Positions 17,726 to 25,971 of a DNA stretch of 34,146 nucleotides are shown here, piece by piece (position 1 is the first letter of the stretch; every line of letters begins with the position of its first letter). A program made the translations under genes and the position numbers. The notes under the pieces are model-generated. The model saw only the letters and a list, made by a program, of their open reading frames with translations, ran no database searches and was not told the DNA's origin. The DNA is taken from contig JACQZS010000341.1 in NCBI GenBank assembly GCA_016213725.1, forward strand, positions 1 to 34,146, given 5' to 3'. The stretch is from Acidobacteriota bacterium. GTDB lineage: Bacteria; Acidobacteriota; Terriglobia; Bryobacterales; Bryobacteraceae.

Positions 17726-18655
17726 TCAGGCGCGGGAAGGCGTGGAGGGAGAGTCCGGACCGCCCGCGGAACGGGCCTCGCGCCCGGATGGAGGCGTGGG
17801 TACGGAGTCGAAGTGGAGCGGGTCCCGCAGGTTCTGCAACTCGCGGTAGTAGTAGAGCGCGGTGGGGCGGCGGTTGCGGAACTCGAGGCTCTTCAGGAAT
17901 TCAATCTCCTCGTCGGTGATGTTGGCGCTGAGGATGGGATCGCGCAGGAACTCCTCGAAGCCCGGCTCGATGAAGCGCGGCTGCTGCGGTTCGCGCTCCA
18001 CGAATTCGAAGCGCTTCAGGTGGCCGAGCGTGAGCCTGTGGTTGAGCGCGATCTCCATGCCGAAGGTCTCGAGGTCGATGTCCCAGGACTCGATCAGCGG
18101 CTCGAGGAACGCCACGCAGTTCTCCACCGTGACGTGAAACACATCCGTGTCGAGGAACTCGAGGATCCGCACGCGCATGTCCTGGTAACTGCGGCGGCTG
18201 AGACGGGCGATCATGCGGAGCCAGGATTCGCTCTGAAGTTCTTCGCTGGCCACGCCCTTGGCCACGTCGAGCAACTTCTGCGTGACCAGCCGCTCGATCT
18301 CGCCGAAGGTCTCTTTCTCGAAGATGTCGCGGACCAGGTTCCGGCGCTCCGGCACGCACTTGGCGAGCACCAAGCTGCGGAAGTCCTTGAAGAGCGGCTG
18401 GGGGGGATTGGAGATCTTCCGCTTCAGATCCTCGATGCGCTGGGCCTGTGCCAGCCGCGAGAGCTCCCCGGACGGCAGTTGGAGCACGGCCTCGAACTTG
18501 GTGTAGATGTCGCTCCGTTCCGGAGCGGGCGGCGTTTTCTTGCCCGCAAGTAGTTGGGAGACGTAGGACTCAGTGACTTCGGCGGCGACGGCAAGGTCGC
18601 GCTGATCCAGCGAGAGGGCCTTCAGCCGGTGGCGGACAACGAGCGCAAACTGCAT
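17726..18655 (-). CDS. Xre-type HTH regulator with long uncharacterised C-terminal region
   Basis: N-term RHRLKALSLDQRDLAVAAEVTESYVSQLLAGKKTPP is a Cro/CI-type HTH; C-term about 230 aa not recognised. Confidence 0.8.
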   Translation of the reverse strand: MQFALVVRHRLKALSLDQRDLAVAAEVTESYVSQLLAGKKTPPAPERSDIYTKFEAVLQLPSGELSRLAQAQRIEDLKRKISNPPQPLFKDFRSLVLAKCVPERRNLVRDIFEKETFGEIERLVTQKLLDVAKGVASEELQSESWLRMIARLSRRSYQDMRVRILEFLDTDVFHVTVENCVAFLEPLIESWDIDLETFGMEIALNHRLTLGHLKRFEFVEREPQQPRFIEPGFEEFLRDPILSANITDEEIEFLKSLEFRNRRPTALYYYRELQNLRDPLHFDSVPTPPSGREARSAGGPDSPSTPSRA

Positions 18656-18664
18656 AGAAAGTTT

Positions 18665-18745
18665 ACCGAATTTGATTAAGCTACCAGGTTCATTGTGACC
18701 AATCCTTGCTTGACAAGCAAATCTGATTCACCTAATATGGTTAAG
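18665..18745. promoter_or_regulatory. Divergent control region: perfect palindrome plus two 16-bp imperfect direct repeats
   Basis: TTGCTTG-A-CAAGCAA (18706-18720); ACCGAATTTGATTAAG (18665-18680) and ACCTAATATGGTTAAG (18730-18745). Confidence 0.65.
18710..18738 (+). promoter_or_regulatory. Near-consensus sigma70 promoter for the small-ORF cluster
   Basis: TTGACA (18710-18715), 17 bp spacer, TAATAT (18733-18738). Confidence 0.75.
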
Positions 18746-18837
18746 GAACAGAAACTCTTTCTCTTCTGCGGAACACCTGAGCTAAGTCATCTATCCGCCC
18801 CCCTCACTTAGCGATGCGCAGAACTCGGGAGGAAGTG

Positions 18838-19071
18838 ATGTTCTATCCAACGACAAAAGCGACGGGCAGGAGCTACACGGCGACCATCGCGTTGGCGAGT
18901 GTCGCGGTGGTGTTCATTCCGGCGTGCATTCTGCTCTCCGCGCCGGTAACGCCGGCGACCGCACGCGTGGCGGTGGCGGCCAGCGCCGGGTTTCTGACGA
19001 TGGCGTGGGGCAACTGGCGGCGGAACTCGCGGCTCACCATCCCGACGATCACAGCTCCGGGTGTGGAGTAA
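18838..19071 (+). CDS. Small membrane protein, two predicted TM segments, unknown function
   Basis: 77 aa MFYPTTKATGRSYTATIALASVAVVFIPACILLSAPVTPATARVAVAASAGFLTMAWGNW...; strong SD GGAGGAAGTGATG. Confidence 0.7.
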   Translation: MFYPTTKATGRSYTATIALASVAVVFIPACILLSAPVTPATARVAVAASAGFLTMAWGNWRRNSRLTIPTITAPGVE

Positions 19072-19080
19072 GCGCGGCGC

Positions 19081-19311
19081 ATGACGCAATTCACACTCAA
19101 ACTCACAAGCAAAGAAGTGGAACTGCTGGCGGGCTTGGCGGCGGATCAGCTTTTCCGGCGCGAGTTCATCGATCCGAAGATGCCGGGTTACCGGGCGGAC
19201 CTGGCGCACGGCAAGGTGCTGGTGGAGCGATTGAGGGCCCTGCTGGATCCTCGACAGGCCCTAAAGACAGAGCGTTTGTCCTCGAACAAGCGTCTGGGGG
19301 CGGCAAGATGA
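19081..19311 (+). CDS. Small protein of unknown function (76 aa)
   Basis: MTQFTLKLTSKEVELLAGLAADQLFRREFIDPKMPGYRADLAHGKVLVERLRALLDP...; co-directional, 9 bp after previous stop. Confidence 0.6.
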   Translation: MTQFTLKLTSKEVELLAGLAADQLFRREFIDPKMPGYRADLAHGKVLVERLRALLDPRQALKTERLSSNKRLGAAR

Positions 19312-19329
19312 ACGGAGAGCGAGGCGCCG

Positions 19330-19629
19330 ATGCCATTTGATCAGTTGTTCCCGCGAGCATTCACGGCGGCGTCGGTGCGAATGTATGCGCCGGCGCTGCC
19401 CGGGGTGTATGGGATTTCGAATGCGCGGGAGTGGCTCCAGATCGGATCGGCCGAGAATCTGCAGGAAGAGCTGCTGCGAATCCTGGTGGAAGGCGGAACT
19501 TCAATGCGCGGGCAGGCGCCGACCGGCTTCTCGTACGAGACCTGCGAGGTGGGCGCGCGGGAACCGCGGCGCAGGGCACTGGAGCTCGAATATGCACCGG
19601 GGCGAAACCGCGAGGCAGGCGGGCGATGA
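19330..19629 (+). CDS. Small protein with degenerate GIY-YIG-like N-terminus (99 aa)
   Basis: LPGVYGISNAREWLQIGSAENLQEELLRIL resembles UvrC/Cho-type GIY-YIG (PGVYx..YIGxAxNLxxRL) with substituted catalytic positions. Confidence 0.6.
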   Translation: MPFDQLFPRAFTAASVRMYAPALPGVYGISNAREWLQIGSAENLQEELLRILVEGGTSMRGQAPTGFSYETCEVGAREPRRRALELEYAPGRNREAGGR

Positions 19630-19973
19630 CGTATATCCTGAACGGCTTCTCGCAAGAAGGAGAATACCGCGTGTTCTCATTCGAGGGGATCGACTCAGAG
19701 CGCGTTCGAACGACGTTCCTGGTGCGCATTCACCTGGCGCTTTCGAGGCAGTACGGAATCCGGATCCAGGACCTGCCGCTGCTTTGCAAAGGGGTGCTGG
19801 AGCGCAGCGGCGAGGAGCCGGCCAGCCCGACCACCACCTTTACGGAACGCGAGATGGACGAGTATGCCAAAGTAGCCGCGGCGAGAGTCGCCGCGACACA
19901 GAGAACCGGGCCGCGCAAACCCGCAGGAGCCAACCTCGGAGCAGCCTGGCGCACACCTCCTCAGGGAGAGTGA
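19626..19973 (+). CDS. Small protein of unknown function (115 aa)
   Basis: MTYILNGFSQEGEYRVFSFEGIDSERVRTTFLVRIHLALSRQYGIRIQDLPLLCKGVLER...; ATGA overlap with preceding ORF. Confidence 0.65.
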   Translation: MTYILNGFSQEGEYRVFSFEGIDSERVRTTFLVRIHLALSRQYGIRIQDLPLLCKGVLERSGEEPASPTTTFTEREMDEYAKVAAARVAATQRTGPRKPAGANLGAAWRTPPQGE

Positions 19974-20185
19974 TGGCAGGGCTGGAGATGAGAGGAGACT
20001 CGACCCGGCAGATGGAAGAGATGACGACAGAGAACGGACCGATTCGCGAAGAACAATGGCGTGCCTGGGCGCACCTGGCACGGCGAGGCGCAGAAGAGCG
20101 GGAACGGCGGAGAAACCGCCGGGCGGGCATCGCTGCGGCAATGATGATGGCCGGACTGATTTCGTGTTACCTGGCGAACAGGTAA
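19973..20185 (+). CDS. Small protein with C-terminal TM segment (70 aa), unknown function
   Basis: MAGLEMRGDSTRQMEEMTTENGPIREEQWRAWAHLARRGAEERERRRNRRAGIAAAMMMAGLISCYLANR; TGATG overlap with preceding stop; SD GGGAGAG. Confidence 0.55.
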   Translation: MAGLEMRGDSTRQMEEMTTENGPIREEQWRAWAHLARRGAEERERRRNRRAGIAAAMMMAGLISCYLANR

Positions 20186-20242
20186 CGGAGCGGGCGGCCC
20201 AAGAGATTCGATAACGAGATTAGCGAAAAGAAAAGAGACAGC

Positions 20243-20524
20243 ATGACGAACATTTTTGTAGGGAACCTCAGCTTCCGGACGACGCAGGACGAGTTGCAGG
20301 AGGCATTCGCGAGCTTCGGCGCAGTGGAGCGCGTGAACATTGTCACGGACCGCGACAGCGGACAATCCCGGGGATTCGCGTTTGTGGAGATGACCGACCG
20401 GGCTGCCGCGCAAACGGCGATCGAGCGGATGCACGGCACGGAAATGCACGGGCGCACGCTGAACGTGAACGAAGCGCGGCCGAAGGAGCAGGGCGGCGGG
20501 GGGCGCGGTTTCAGCCGCCGGTAG
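20243..20524 (+). CDS. RRM-domain RNA-binding protein with glycine/arginine tail
   Basis: RNP2 IFVGNL and RNP1 RGFAFVEM; tail EQGGGGRGFSRR. Confidence 0.95.
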   Translation: MTNIFVGNLSFRTTQDELQEAFASFGAVERVNIVTDRDSGQSRGFAFVEMTDRAAAQTAIERMHGTEMHGRTLNVNEARPKEQGGGGRGFSRR

Positions 20525-20554
20525 TAACCCGCAACCAGTTCGGGATTGACAGAG

Positions 20555-20578
20555 TGGCGGCCTCTCCGGAGGCCGCCA
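20555..20578 (+). terminator. Strong hairpin terminator after the RRM gene
   Basis: TGGCGGCCTC-TCCG-GAGGCCGCCA, 10 bp perfect stem, followed by TATTCTTGTCT. Confidence 0.75.
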
Positions 20579-20678
20579 TATTCTTGTCTGCCGGGCTTTC
20601 GGCTGCGGGATCGCGCAGGCTGTCCGGGGCGGCCCGAGTCCGGCCGCCTGTTCTCCCGGGGCGGCGGCCCGGCGCTCA

Positions 20679-21542
20679 TCAACGGATGACGTCGAGGTCC
20701 TTGCCGTAGACGACCTGGCCCTGAAAATGGTCCTGGATCTCTTTCAGCATCTGCTGCGGCGGCTGCCCCATGGGGAGTTGGTGATAGAGCACCAGCTTGC
20801 CGGGCCGCAGCCGCGCCGCCAGCTGGCCGAGATCCGGCGCCGAGGTGTGATAGGCGGCATGGTAGCGGCGCCACTCCGGCGTGCGCTGTTCCCAGCCTTT
20901 CCGGCAATACACTTCATGCACCAGGATGTCCGCCCCGGCGGCGGCTTTTTCGAGCGAAGCGCTGAGAGTGGTGTCGCCAGAGATGACGATCACCTTGCCC
21001 GGCGTTTCGAAGCGGTAGCCGTAGGCGTGCTTCCACGCGCCGTGGTTGACGGGGAAGGCGATGACGCGCACCCGCGCATCGCGGTAGATCTCGCCGGGTT
21101 TCACATCGTGCGCCCGCACGGCGTAAGCCTTGGGCTCAGCGGGCTCGAGGTCTTTTAGGCGGATGTCCATATCTTCGCGCCATGCCTGGAGAATATGGCT
21201 GGTCATGGCGCGCAGGCCCGGCGGGCCGTAAACCTCCAGCGGCGAGAGCCGCCCGGTGACGGCGGGCGTGAAGAGAAAGTCCGGGTATCCGGCGGTGTGG
21301 TCGGAGTGCAGATGCGTGATGAAGAGTCGCGTGAGCTGCTTCATCGGGATGCCTGCCTGGGCGGCGCGGCGCACCACGCCGGGGCCGCAATCCACCACGT
21401 AAGCGGCTTCGCCAACCACCACCGCCACCGCCGGGCCCATGCGATCCGGCTCAGGATTCGGAGTGCCGGTGCCCAGCAGGATCACGCGGGCGTCCTGAGC
21501 CTGAGCGGCGGCCAGCAGAAGAAAAGCCCAGGCGAATCTCAC
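20679..21542 (-). CDS. Exported MBL-fold metallo-hydrolase, RNase Z-like
   Basis: [43 protein letters not shown]..., [28 protein letters not shown] start overlaps upstream TGA (GTGA). Confidence 0.85.
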   Translation of the reverse strand: MRFAWAFLLLAAAQAQDARVILLGTGTPNPEPDRMGPAVAVVVGEAAYVVDCGPGVVRRAAQAGIPMKQLTRLFITHLHSDHTAGYPDFLFTPAVTGRLSPLEVYGPPGLRAMTSHILQAWREDMDIRLKDLEPAEPKAYAVRAHDVKPGEIYRDARVRVIAFPVNHGAWKHAYGYRFETPGKVIVISGDTTLSASLEKAAAGADILVHEVYCRKGWEQRTPEWRRYHAAYHTSAPDLGQLAARLRPGKLVLYHQLPMGQPPQQMLKEIQDHFQGQVVYGKDLDVIR

Positions 21543-24500
21543 CACAGGAATTGCACCCCTCCGCGGAAGGTGCGGCCTTCGTTCAGCGTGTTGGTGATCT
21601 GGCCGAAGTTGCCGTTGGCGAGTTCCAGCCCGGGTTCGGCGAACTGCGGCGTGTTGGTGGCGTTGATGGTCTCCAGGCGGAAGGCGATCTTCCGCGCGGA
21701 GTCGAGGGTCCAGGTCTTCTGCAGGCTGGCGTTGAGATTGCGGATGCCGCCCTTGCGGAATGTGCTGCGGCCCAGATTCCCACGCGCATCGGTGGGCTGG
21801 ATGAAGCCGAAGGCGGAGCGCGGCAGAAGCTGGCGGGAGGTATCGGGATTGCCGACGGTGCGGCCTAGAATGGACGGATCCAGCAGAATGGGCCGGTCGT
21901 TGCCGTTGCCATCGACGTTGCCGTAGCCCGGCGCATCGCTGCCGGAGACGACGGTGAACGGCGTGCCCTGCTTCAGCAGCAGCACGGCCGAGAGATTCCA
22001 ACCGCCCCACAGGTGGTTGCGGCCCGGCAGTTCATAGTTGCCCCGGCAGAGGAAGGAGTGCGGCTGATCGAACGTGCTGAGGCCGTGCATGTCGGCGCGC
22101 GTCTCGTATTCATAGGCGGCGCGGGACAGGCGCGTATCGGCATCGTAGGCGGTATTGGTGTAGGCGCTGCCGAGATCGATGGCTTTTGACCACCAGTAGG
22201 CGGCCTCCAGGCTGAGGCGATGCCAGCGGGGCGTGAGCACGGTGGCGCGGCCGGCGTCGAAGTAGCCGCGCGAGCCGTTGAGCACCCAGCGGAAATCGGC
22301 GATGGTGTGATCCGGGCGGCGGTCGTTGATGGTGGCCGTGGTTTGGGGAATGCCGGGGACCGGGTGCGCGCGGTTCCGGTACCACATGAGCAGAAGCTTC
22401 TGCGAACGGCTGCCGACGTAGCCCAACTGGATCCGCCAGCGGGCGGGCAGCTCGCGCTCCCAGCTGGCGTTGTACTGGACGCTGTAGGGCGTGGCGAGTT
22501 CCGGGTCCAGCGCGTAGATATTGCCTTTGACCTTGGAAGGGTCAGTGAGCAGCGGATGCGCGAGGTTGGGCGCGGGCACGACGATCTTGACGCTGCCTGG
22601 CGGGCTGAAACGCACTTGCGAATAGGTGACGGGGAAGATCTCGCCGAATTGCACACCGCCGGCCGCGCGGAGCACACCCCAATTGCCGGGCAGGCGCTGC
22701 GCCAGGCCGAGAGAAGGCGCCCAATTGTTGAGGTCGCTCGAATAGGGAATGGTATTAAGGCTGTTCACTTCGTAGGGCACGGTGACGGGCTGGTAGCGGA
22801 GGCTGTATTGGACGGTGAGATTCGTGGTGGGGCGGGATTGGCCTTCCCCATAGAACTGCATTTCCCAGTTGCGGAAGCCGCGGTGGATATTGCCGATGGA
22901 AACGATGTGCTGGGAGGGAACGCCCATGCGGAGGTTGGTGATGGAATCGCGGCCGAAGTCGTTGCCGAAGGAGAAGTAGCCGCGGTGGGCGTCGGTCTCC
23001 GCGCCGTTCATCTGGCGGCGGTCGACGCCGAAGCCGAGGGACCACTGGTGGCGGCCATTGATGCGCCGGAGGCGGCCAGCGGTGCGGTAGAGATTCATGG
23101 CCCGGTCGAGCGGAATGATGGCTTGCGGCCCCAGGGTTTCCAAACCTCCAGTGGAAATCATGGGGCCCACTGCATTGGGCTCTGGAACGAGCAATGAACC
23201 CAGGCGGTCAAAGCCGAGGGTGAAGTCCGTGATCAGGCGCGGATTCCAGCTGCGGGTCCAGGTGGCGCGTGCGCGATGGTTCTTATTCGTGGTGTCGGGG
23301 TTCTGCCCGGAGACGAGCTGAAAGGCGTCCACCACCTGCGAAGAGTAGATGTAATTGAACGCCAGGACGCCGGCGTTGCGGAGGTCCTGATCCAGCCGCA
23401 AGGCCGCGCTGGTGTTGTCGATGCGCTGCGGCGAGTTTGTGTTCAGCGCGCGCGGGTTGACGTCGGGGCGGTTGGGCAGCTCCTTGGGATAGGCGCCGAG
23501 GAACTTCTGGACGATCGGGAGAACCTCGGGATCCGCCGTGAGAGGCGTACGCTCGTCTGCTTTGGGCACCAGGACATTTCCATTCACCTGGCCGCGGATC
23601 TGCTGTCGCCCCGCGTCGGCCTGCAGCACGGCGCCTCGCCACACGGCATGCGAGACGCGGAAGCCGTAGTCGTTTTCGTGAGCGGGCTTGACGTCGCCCA
23701 CCTGGAAGAACGTGCGGGCCGTGGTCACGCTGTTGAGATGGGACCAGCGCAGCAGGCCGTGAAAATCGCGATTGAGCTTGCCTTCCACGCGCGGCGGCGC
23801 GGGCGGCACCACGCCGAACTCCGAGCCGAAGTAGGAGCGGTCTCCCCGATACTCGTTCACGATGGTGGCGGTAGTGCCCAGGCGGACGTTGAGTTCCTTG
23901 AGCGCGTTGTTGTCGACGAGGTTGAACTGCACGTTCTCATTGCGGCGGCTCTCGCCGGACTCGGTGTCGGCGGCGCCCAGAAGGTTGAGTTCAATGCGGC
24001 GGCGCTGCGCCTCGGCATGCGCATCGGGAGCGGGTGCGGCCAGCGCGGCGGCCTCGGCGGCCAGCGGGCGGAGCGTGGTGGTGAACGTCGCCTCGGTGCC
24101 ATCGATTTCAAAGTAGAGCGCGTCGCGGCGATTCGGCGGCGCGTCGGGCGCGTTGGCCAGCGTCACCTTCATGGGCGCGCTGGCCTTCACCGTGAGCCGC
24201 ATCCTGAGCCCGGCGTAGCTGATGGTGAAACCGGCCTCGGCGCCGGGTTTCGCCGTGCGCGCGTTGATCCAGTAGGCGAGGTTGAAGGCGGCATCGGGTT
24301 CGAATCCCGCCGGCGCTTCCACTGCGCCCTGCGGTAGGAAGGAGAGCGCCAGGCGGTGGGGCTTTCCATCGGTGGTGTTGATGCGGACTTCGTCCACCAG
24401 CTCGCCGCCACGCAGAGAGAGGCGGCGCTCGGCGGAGGCGCCGGGGCGGTACTCGGGCTGGCGCGCGGCCACGGAATCCGGCGCGAAGGAGATGAGTTCG

Positions 24501-25543
24501 CCGGGCGCCCAGACGGCCTGGCCCAGCCCGTCGATCAATGGCACGTTATGCGCCTGGCCCTTCTGGTAGTAGCCGGAGTGCAGCGGGGAGCCGTAGCCCA
24601 CCGTGCCGGGGTCGTGCGTGAGGTCGGTGGTGTTGTAGTAGGCCTCGAAGTTCAGCGCCTCGGATTGCGCGTGCGACCGGTCGAGCTGGCCGTAGTGAAA
24701 GTAGATCTGCCACGGCCCCTGCCGCAGGACGGCCATGCGCGAAGAGGCCAGGCTGCGGCTGGCAACTTCCGGAAGCACGACGGGGCCGGTGGGCGCGGCG
24801 GGCGGGTCGAGGAGGTTGTCCCAGTTCTTCAATCCGGCCGCGGCGGCCAGGCCGGCCGTGGTGGGAAAGACGCGGCGGGCGGCAATCAGGATGCCGGGTT
24901 CAGGCCATTTCTGGCGGTTGCTGGTGGAGTCGGCCGGCGTGGGCAGCTTGCCGTCGACGAAACGGAGCGCGGACGGCCCCAGCATGAGATTTTCGGCGAT
25001 CTCAGCCGGACGGCGGATCTCATCCAGATGCCCCTCCAGGCCGGCGTACTCGAACAGCGGAAGGAGGGCGGAGACGACGTAGGAATTGTAGCCCAGCGAC
25101 TGCTCCAGCCAGAGTCCGTCGCTGGTGACGCCGTCTTCCATCTGGCGGCGAATTCCGTAAGGACCGTCAATGGCGCGCTCCCACAACTGGTCGTCGCGCA
25201 TGTAGAGCCCGGCCATCGCCATGGCGGTACGCTGCCAGCAGCCGATGTTGTGGACGCGTTGAAACGTCTCGTCCAGCAGCAGGGCCATGGGCCGGAAGAG
25301 TTGAGCGCCCCACTTGTCCCTGCGGGCCTGGCTGGGATAGGAGCCGAGCGTGTGGGCGGTCTTGATGAACCGGACCAGCATGTTGGCGTCGTCCAGCGAC
25401 TGGTGCATGAGGCGGGACTTGCTCTTGGCGGTCTGGATCGGCCACTCCAGGTAGTGCTCGGCGTAGAAGTCGAGCTGCGCCGCGGCCCACTCGGCGTACT
25501 TCTGATCCCCGGTGAGGCGGTAGAGGCGCGCGGCCTCGACCAT
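21539..25543 (-). CDS. Fusion: C-terminal part of heparinase/alginate-lyase-like protein followed by TonB-dependent-receptor-like outer-membrane barrel
   Basis: 1334 aa ORF. N-term half: [26 protein letters not shown]...[19 protein letters not shown] (alpha-toroid lyase-like). C-term half: [28 protein letters not shown]...[17 protein letters not shown]...[18 protein letters not shown]...[11 protein letters not shown]. Junction about 24000-24080. Confidence 0.75.
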   Translation of the reverse strand: MVEAARLYRLTGDQKYAEWAAAQLDFYAEHYLEWPIQTAKSKSRLMHQSLDDANMLVRFIKTAHTLGSYPSQARRDKWGAQLFRPMALLLDETFQRVHNIGCWQRTAMAMAGLYMRDDQLWERAIDGPYGIRRQMEDGVTSDGLWLEQSLGYNSYVVSALLPLFEYAGLEGHLDEIRRPAEIAENLMLGPSALRFVDGKLPTPADSTSNRQKWPEPGILIAARRVFPTTAGLAAAAGLKNWDNLLDPPAAPTGPVVLPEVASRSLASSRMAVLRQGPWQIYFHYGQLDRSHAQSEALNFEAYYNTTDLTHDPGTVGYGSPLHSGYYQKGQAHNVPLIDGLGQAVWAPGELISFAPDSVAARQPEYRPGASAERRLSLRGGELVDEVRINTTDGKPHRLALSFLPQGAVEAPAGFEPDAAFNLAYWINARTAKPGAEAGFTISYAGLRMRLTVKASAPMKVTLANAPDAPPNRRDALYFEIDGTEATFTTTLRPLAAEAAALAAPAPDAHAEAQRRRIELNLLGAADTESGESRRNENVQFNLVDNNALKELNVRLGTTATIVNEYRGDRSYFGSEFGVVPPAPPRVEGKLNRDFHGLLRWSHLNSVTTARTFFQVGDVKPAHENDYGFRVSHAVWRGAVLQADAGRQQIRGQVNGNVLVPKADERTPLTADPEVLPIVQKFLGAYPKELPNRPDVNPRALNTNSPQRIDNTSAALRLDQDLRNAGVLAFNYIYSSQVVDAFQLVSGQNPDTTNKNHRARATWTRSWNPRLITDFTLGFDRLGSLLVPEPNAVGPMISTGGLETLGPQAIIPLDRAMNLYRTAGRLRRINGRHQWSLGFGVDRRQMNGAETDAHRGYFSFGNDFGRDSITNLRMGVPSQHIVSIGNIHRGFRNWEMQFYGEGQSRPTTNLTVQYSLRYQPVTVPYEVNSLNTIPYSSDLNNWAPSLGLAQRLPGNWGVLRAAGGVQFGEIFPVTYSQVRFSPPGSVKIVVPAPNLAHPLLTDPSKVKGNIYALDPELATPYSVQYNASWERELPARWRIQLGYVGSRSQKLLLMWYRNRAHPVPGIPQTTATINDRRPDHTIADFRWVLNGSRGYFDAGRATVLTPRWHRLSLEAAYWWSKAIDLGSAYTNTAYDADTRLSRAAYEYETRADMHGLSTFDQPHSFLCRGNYELPGRNHLWGGWNLSAVLLLKQGTPFTVVSGSDAPGYGNVDGNGNDRPILLDPSILGRTVGNPDTSRQLLPRSAFGFIQPTDARGNLGRSTFRKGGIRNLNASLQKTWTLDSARKIAFRLETINATNTPQFAEPGLELANGNFGQITNTLNEGRTFRGGVQFLW

Positions 25544-25615
25544 CTTCTCGCCGTTGCGCGTGCGGAAGCCGAAAACCCAGCCGCCGAAGACCTTGGGCGT
25601 GACGTTCTGAGGCGG

Positions 25616-25942
25616 CTAGGGGGTCCAGGTGAGAAAGGCGCCGTCCTTGTCGTTGACGAAGTCGTGCCACCAGCCGGCCACCCATTCCACGCGGTCGCGG
25701 CGGTTCGCCATCCACTCGTCGGTTTCAGCACGCCGCGCGGTGAGCCAGGTGGACCACGACGAATCCTCCTTCAGGATGCGGCGCGCACGATCCCAGTCCT
25801 CCTGCGGCGTCCGCACGGCCTGGCCCCGCTCGTCCAGCACCTTCAGTTCGTGGAAAGCCTGGCTGGGATTCGGCTTCGGAAAGCGCTCCTGAGCCGGCGC
25901 GGCGAGCAGGCAGACGAAGAGCGCAGAGAAGAATCTTGTCAC
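25616..25942 (-). pseudogene. N-terminal lyase fragment with signal peptide, separated from the downstream ORF by an in-frame TAG
   Basis: MTRFFSALFVCLLAAPAQERFPKPNPSQAFHELKVLDERG...DGAFLTWTP* ; same frame as the 1334 aa ORF; coding resumes as [33 protein letters not shown]. Confidence 0.7.
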
Positions 25943-25952
25943 TCTGGCAGTC

Positions 25953-25958
25953 TATAAT
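25953..25958 (+). promoter_or_regulatory. Consensus -10 element TATAAT upstream of the PQQ dehydrogenase gene
   Basis: TATAAT 13 nt before ATG 25972; no convincing -35. Confidence 0.4.
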
Positions 25959-25971
25959 GGCGGGAACTTCT

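Noticed and set aside
15306-17849. 847 aa plus-strand ORF
   Set aside because: Lies antisense to the quinone oxidoreductase, Gfo/Idh and Xre genes; composition is His/Gly/Arg/Val-rich with no recognisable domain. Typical stop-free shadow frame in GC-rich DNA.
18838-20185. Prophage or integrative element
   Set aside because: No integrase, terminase, capsid genes, attachment-site repeats or tRNA recognised; left as an unassigned cassette.
25616-25618. Pyrrolysine decoding of the TAG
   Set aside because: Corrinoid methyltransferases nearby make it tempting, but these are UroD-type, not the Pyl-containing MtmB/MtbB/MttB types; no pyl genes in the window; a lyase is not a known Pyl protein.
24356-25957. 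533 aa plus-strand ORF (also 28629-29741 plus, 26746-27972 minus)
   Set aside because: Shadow frames opposite well-supported genes.
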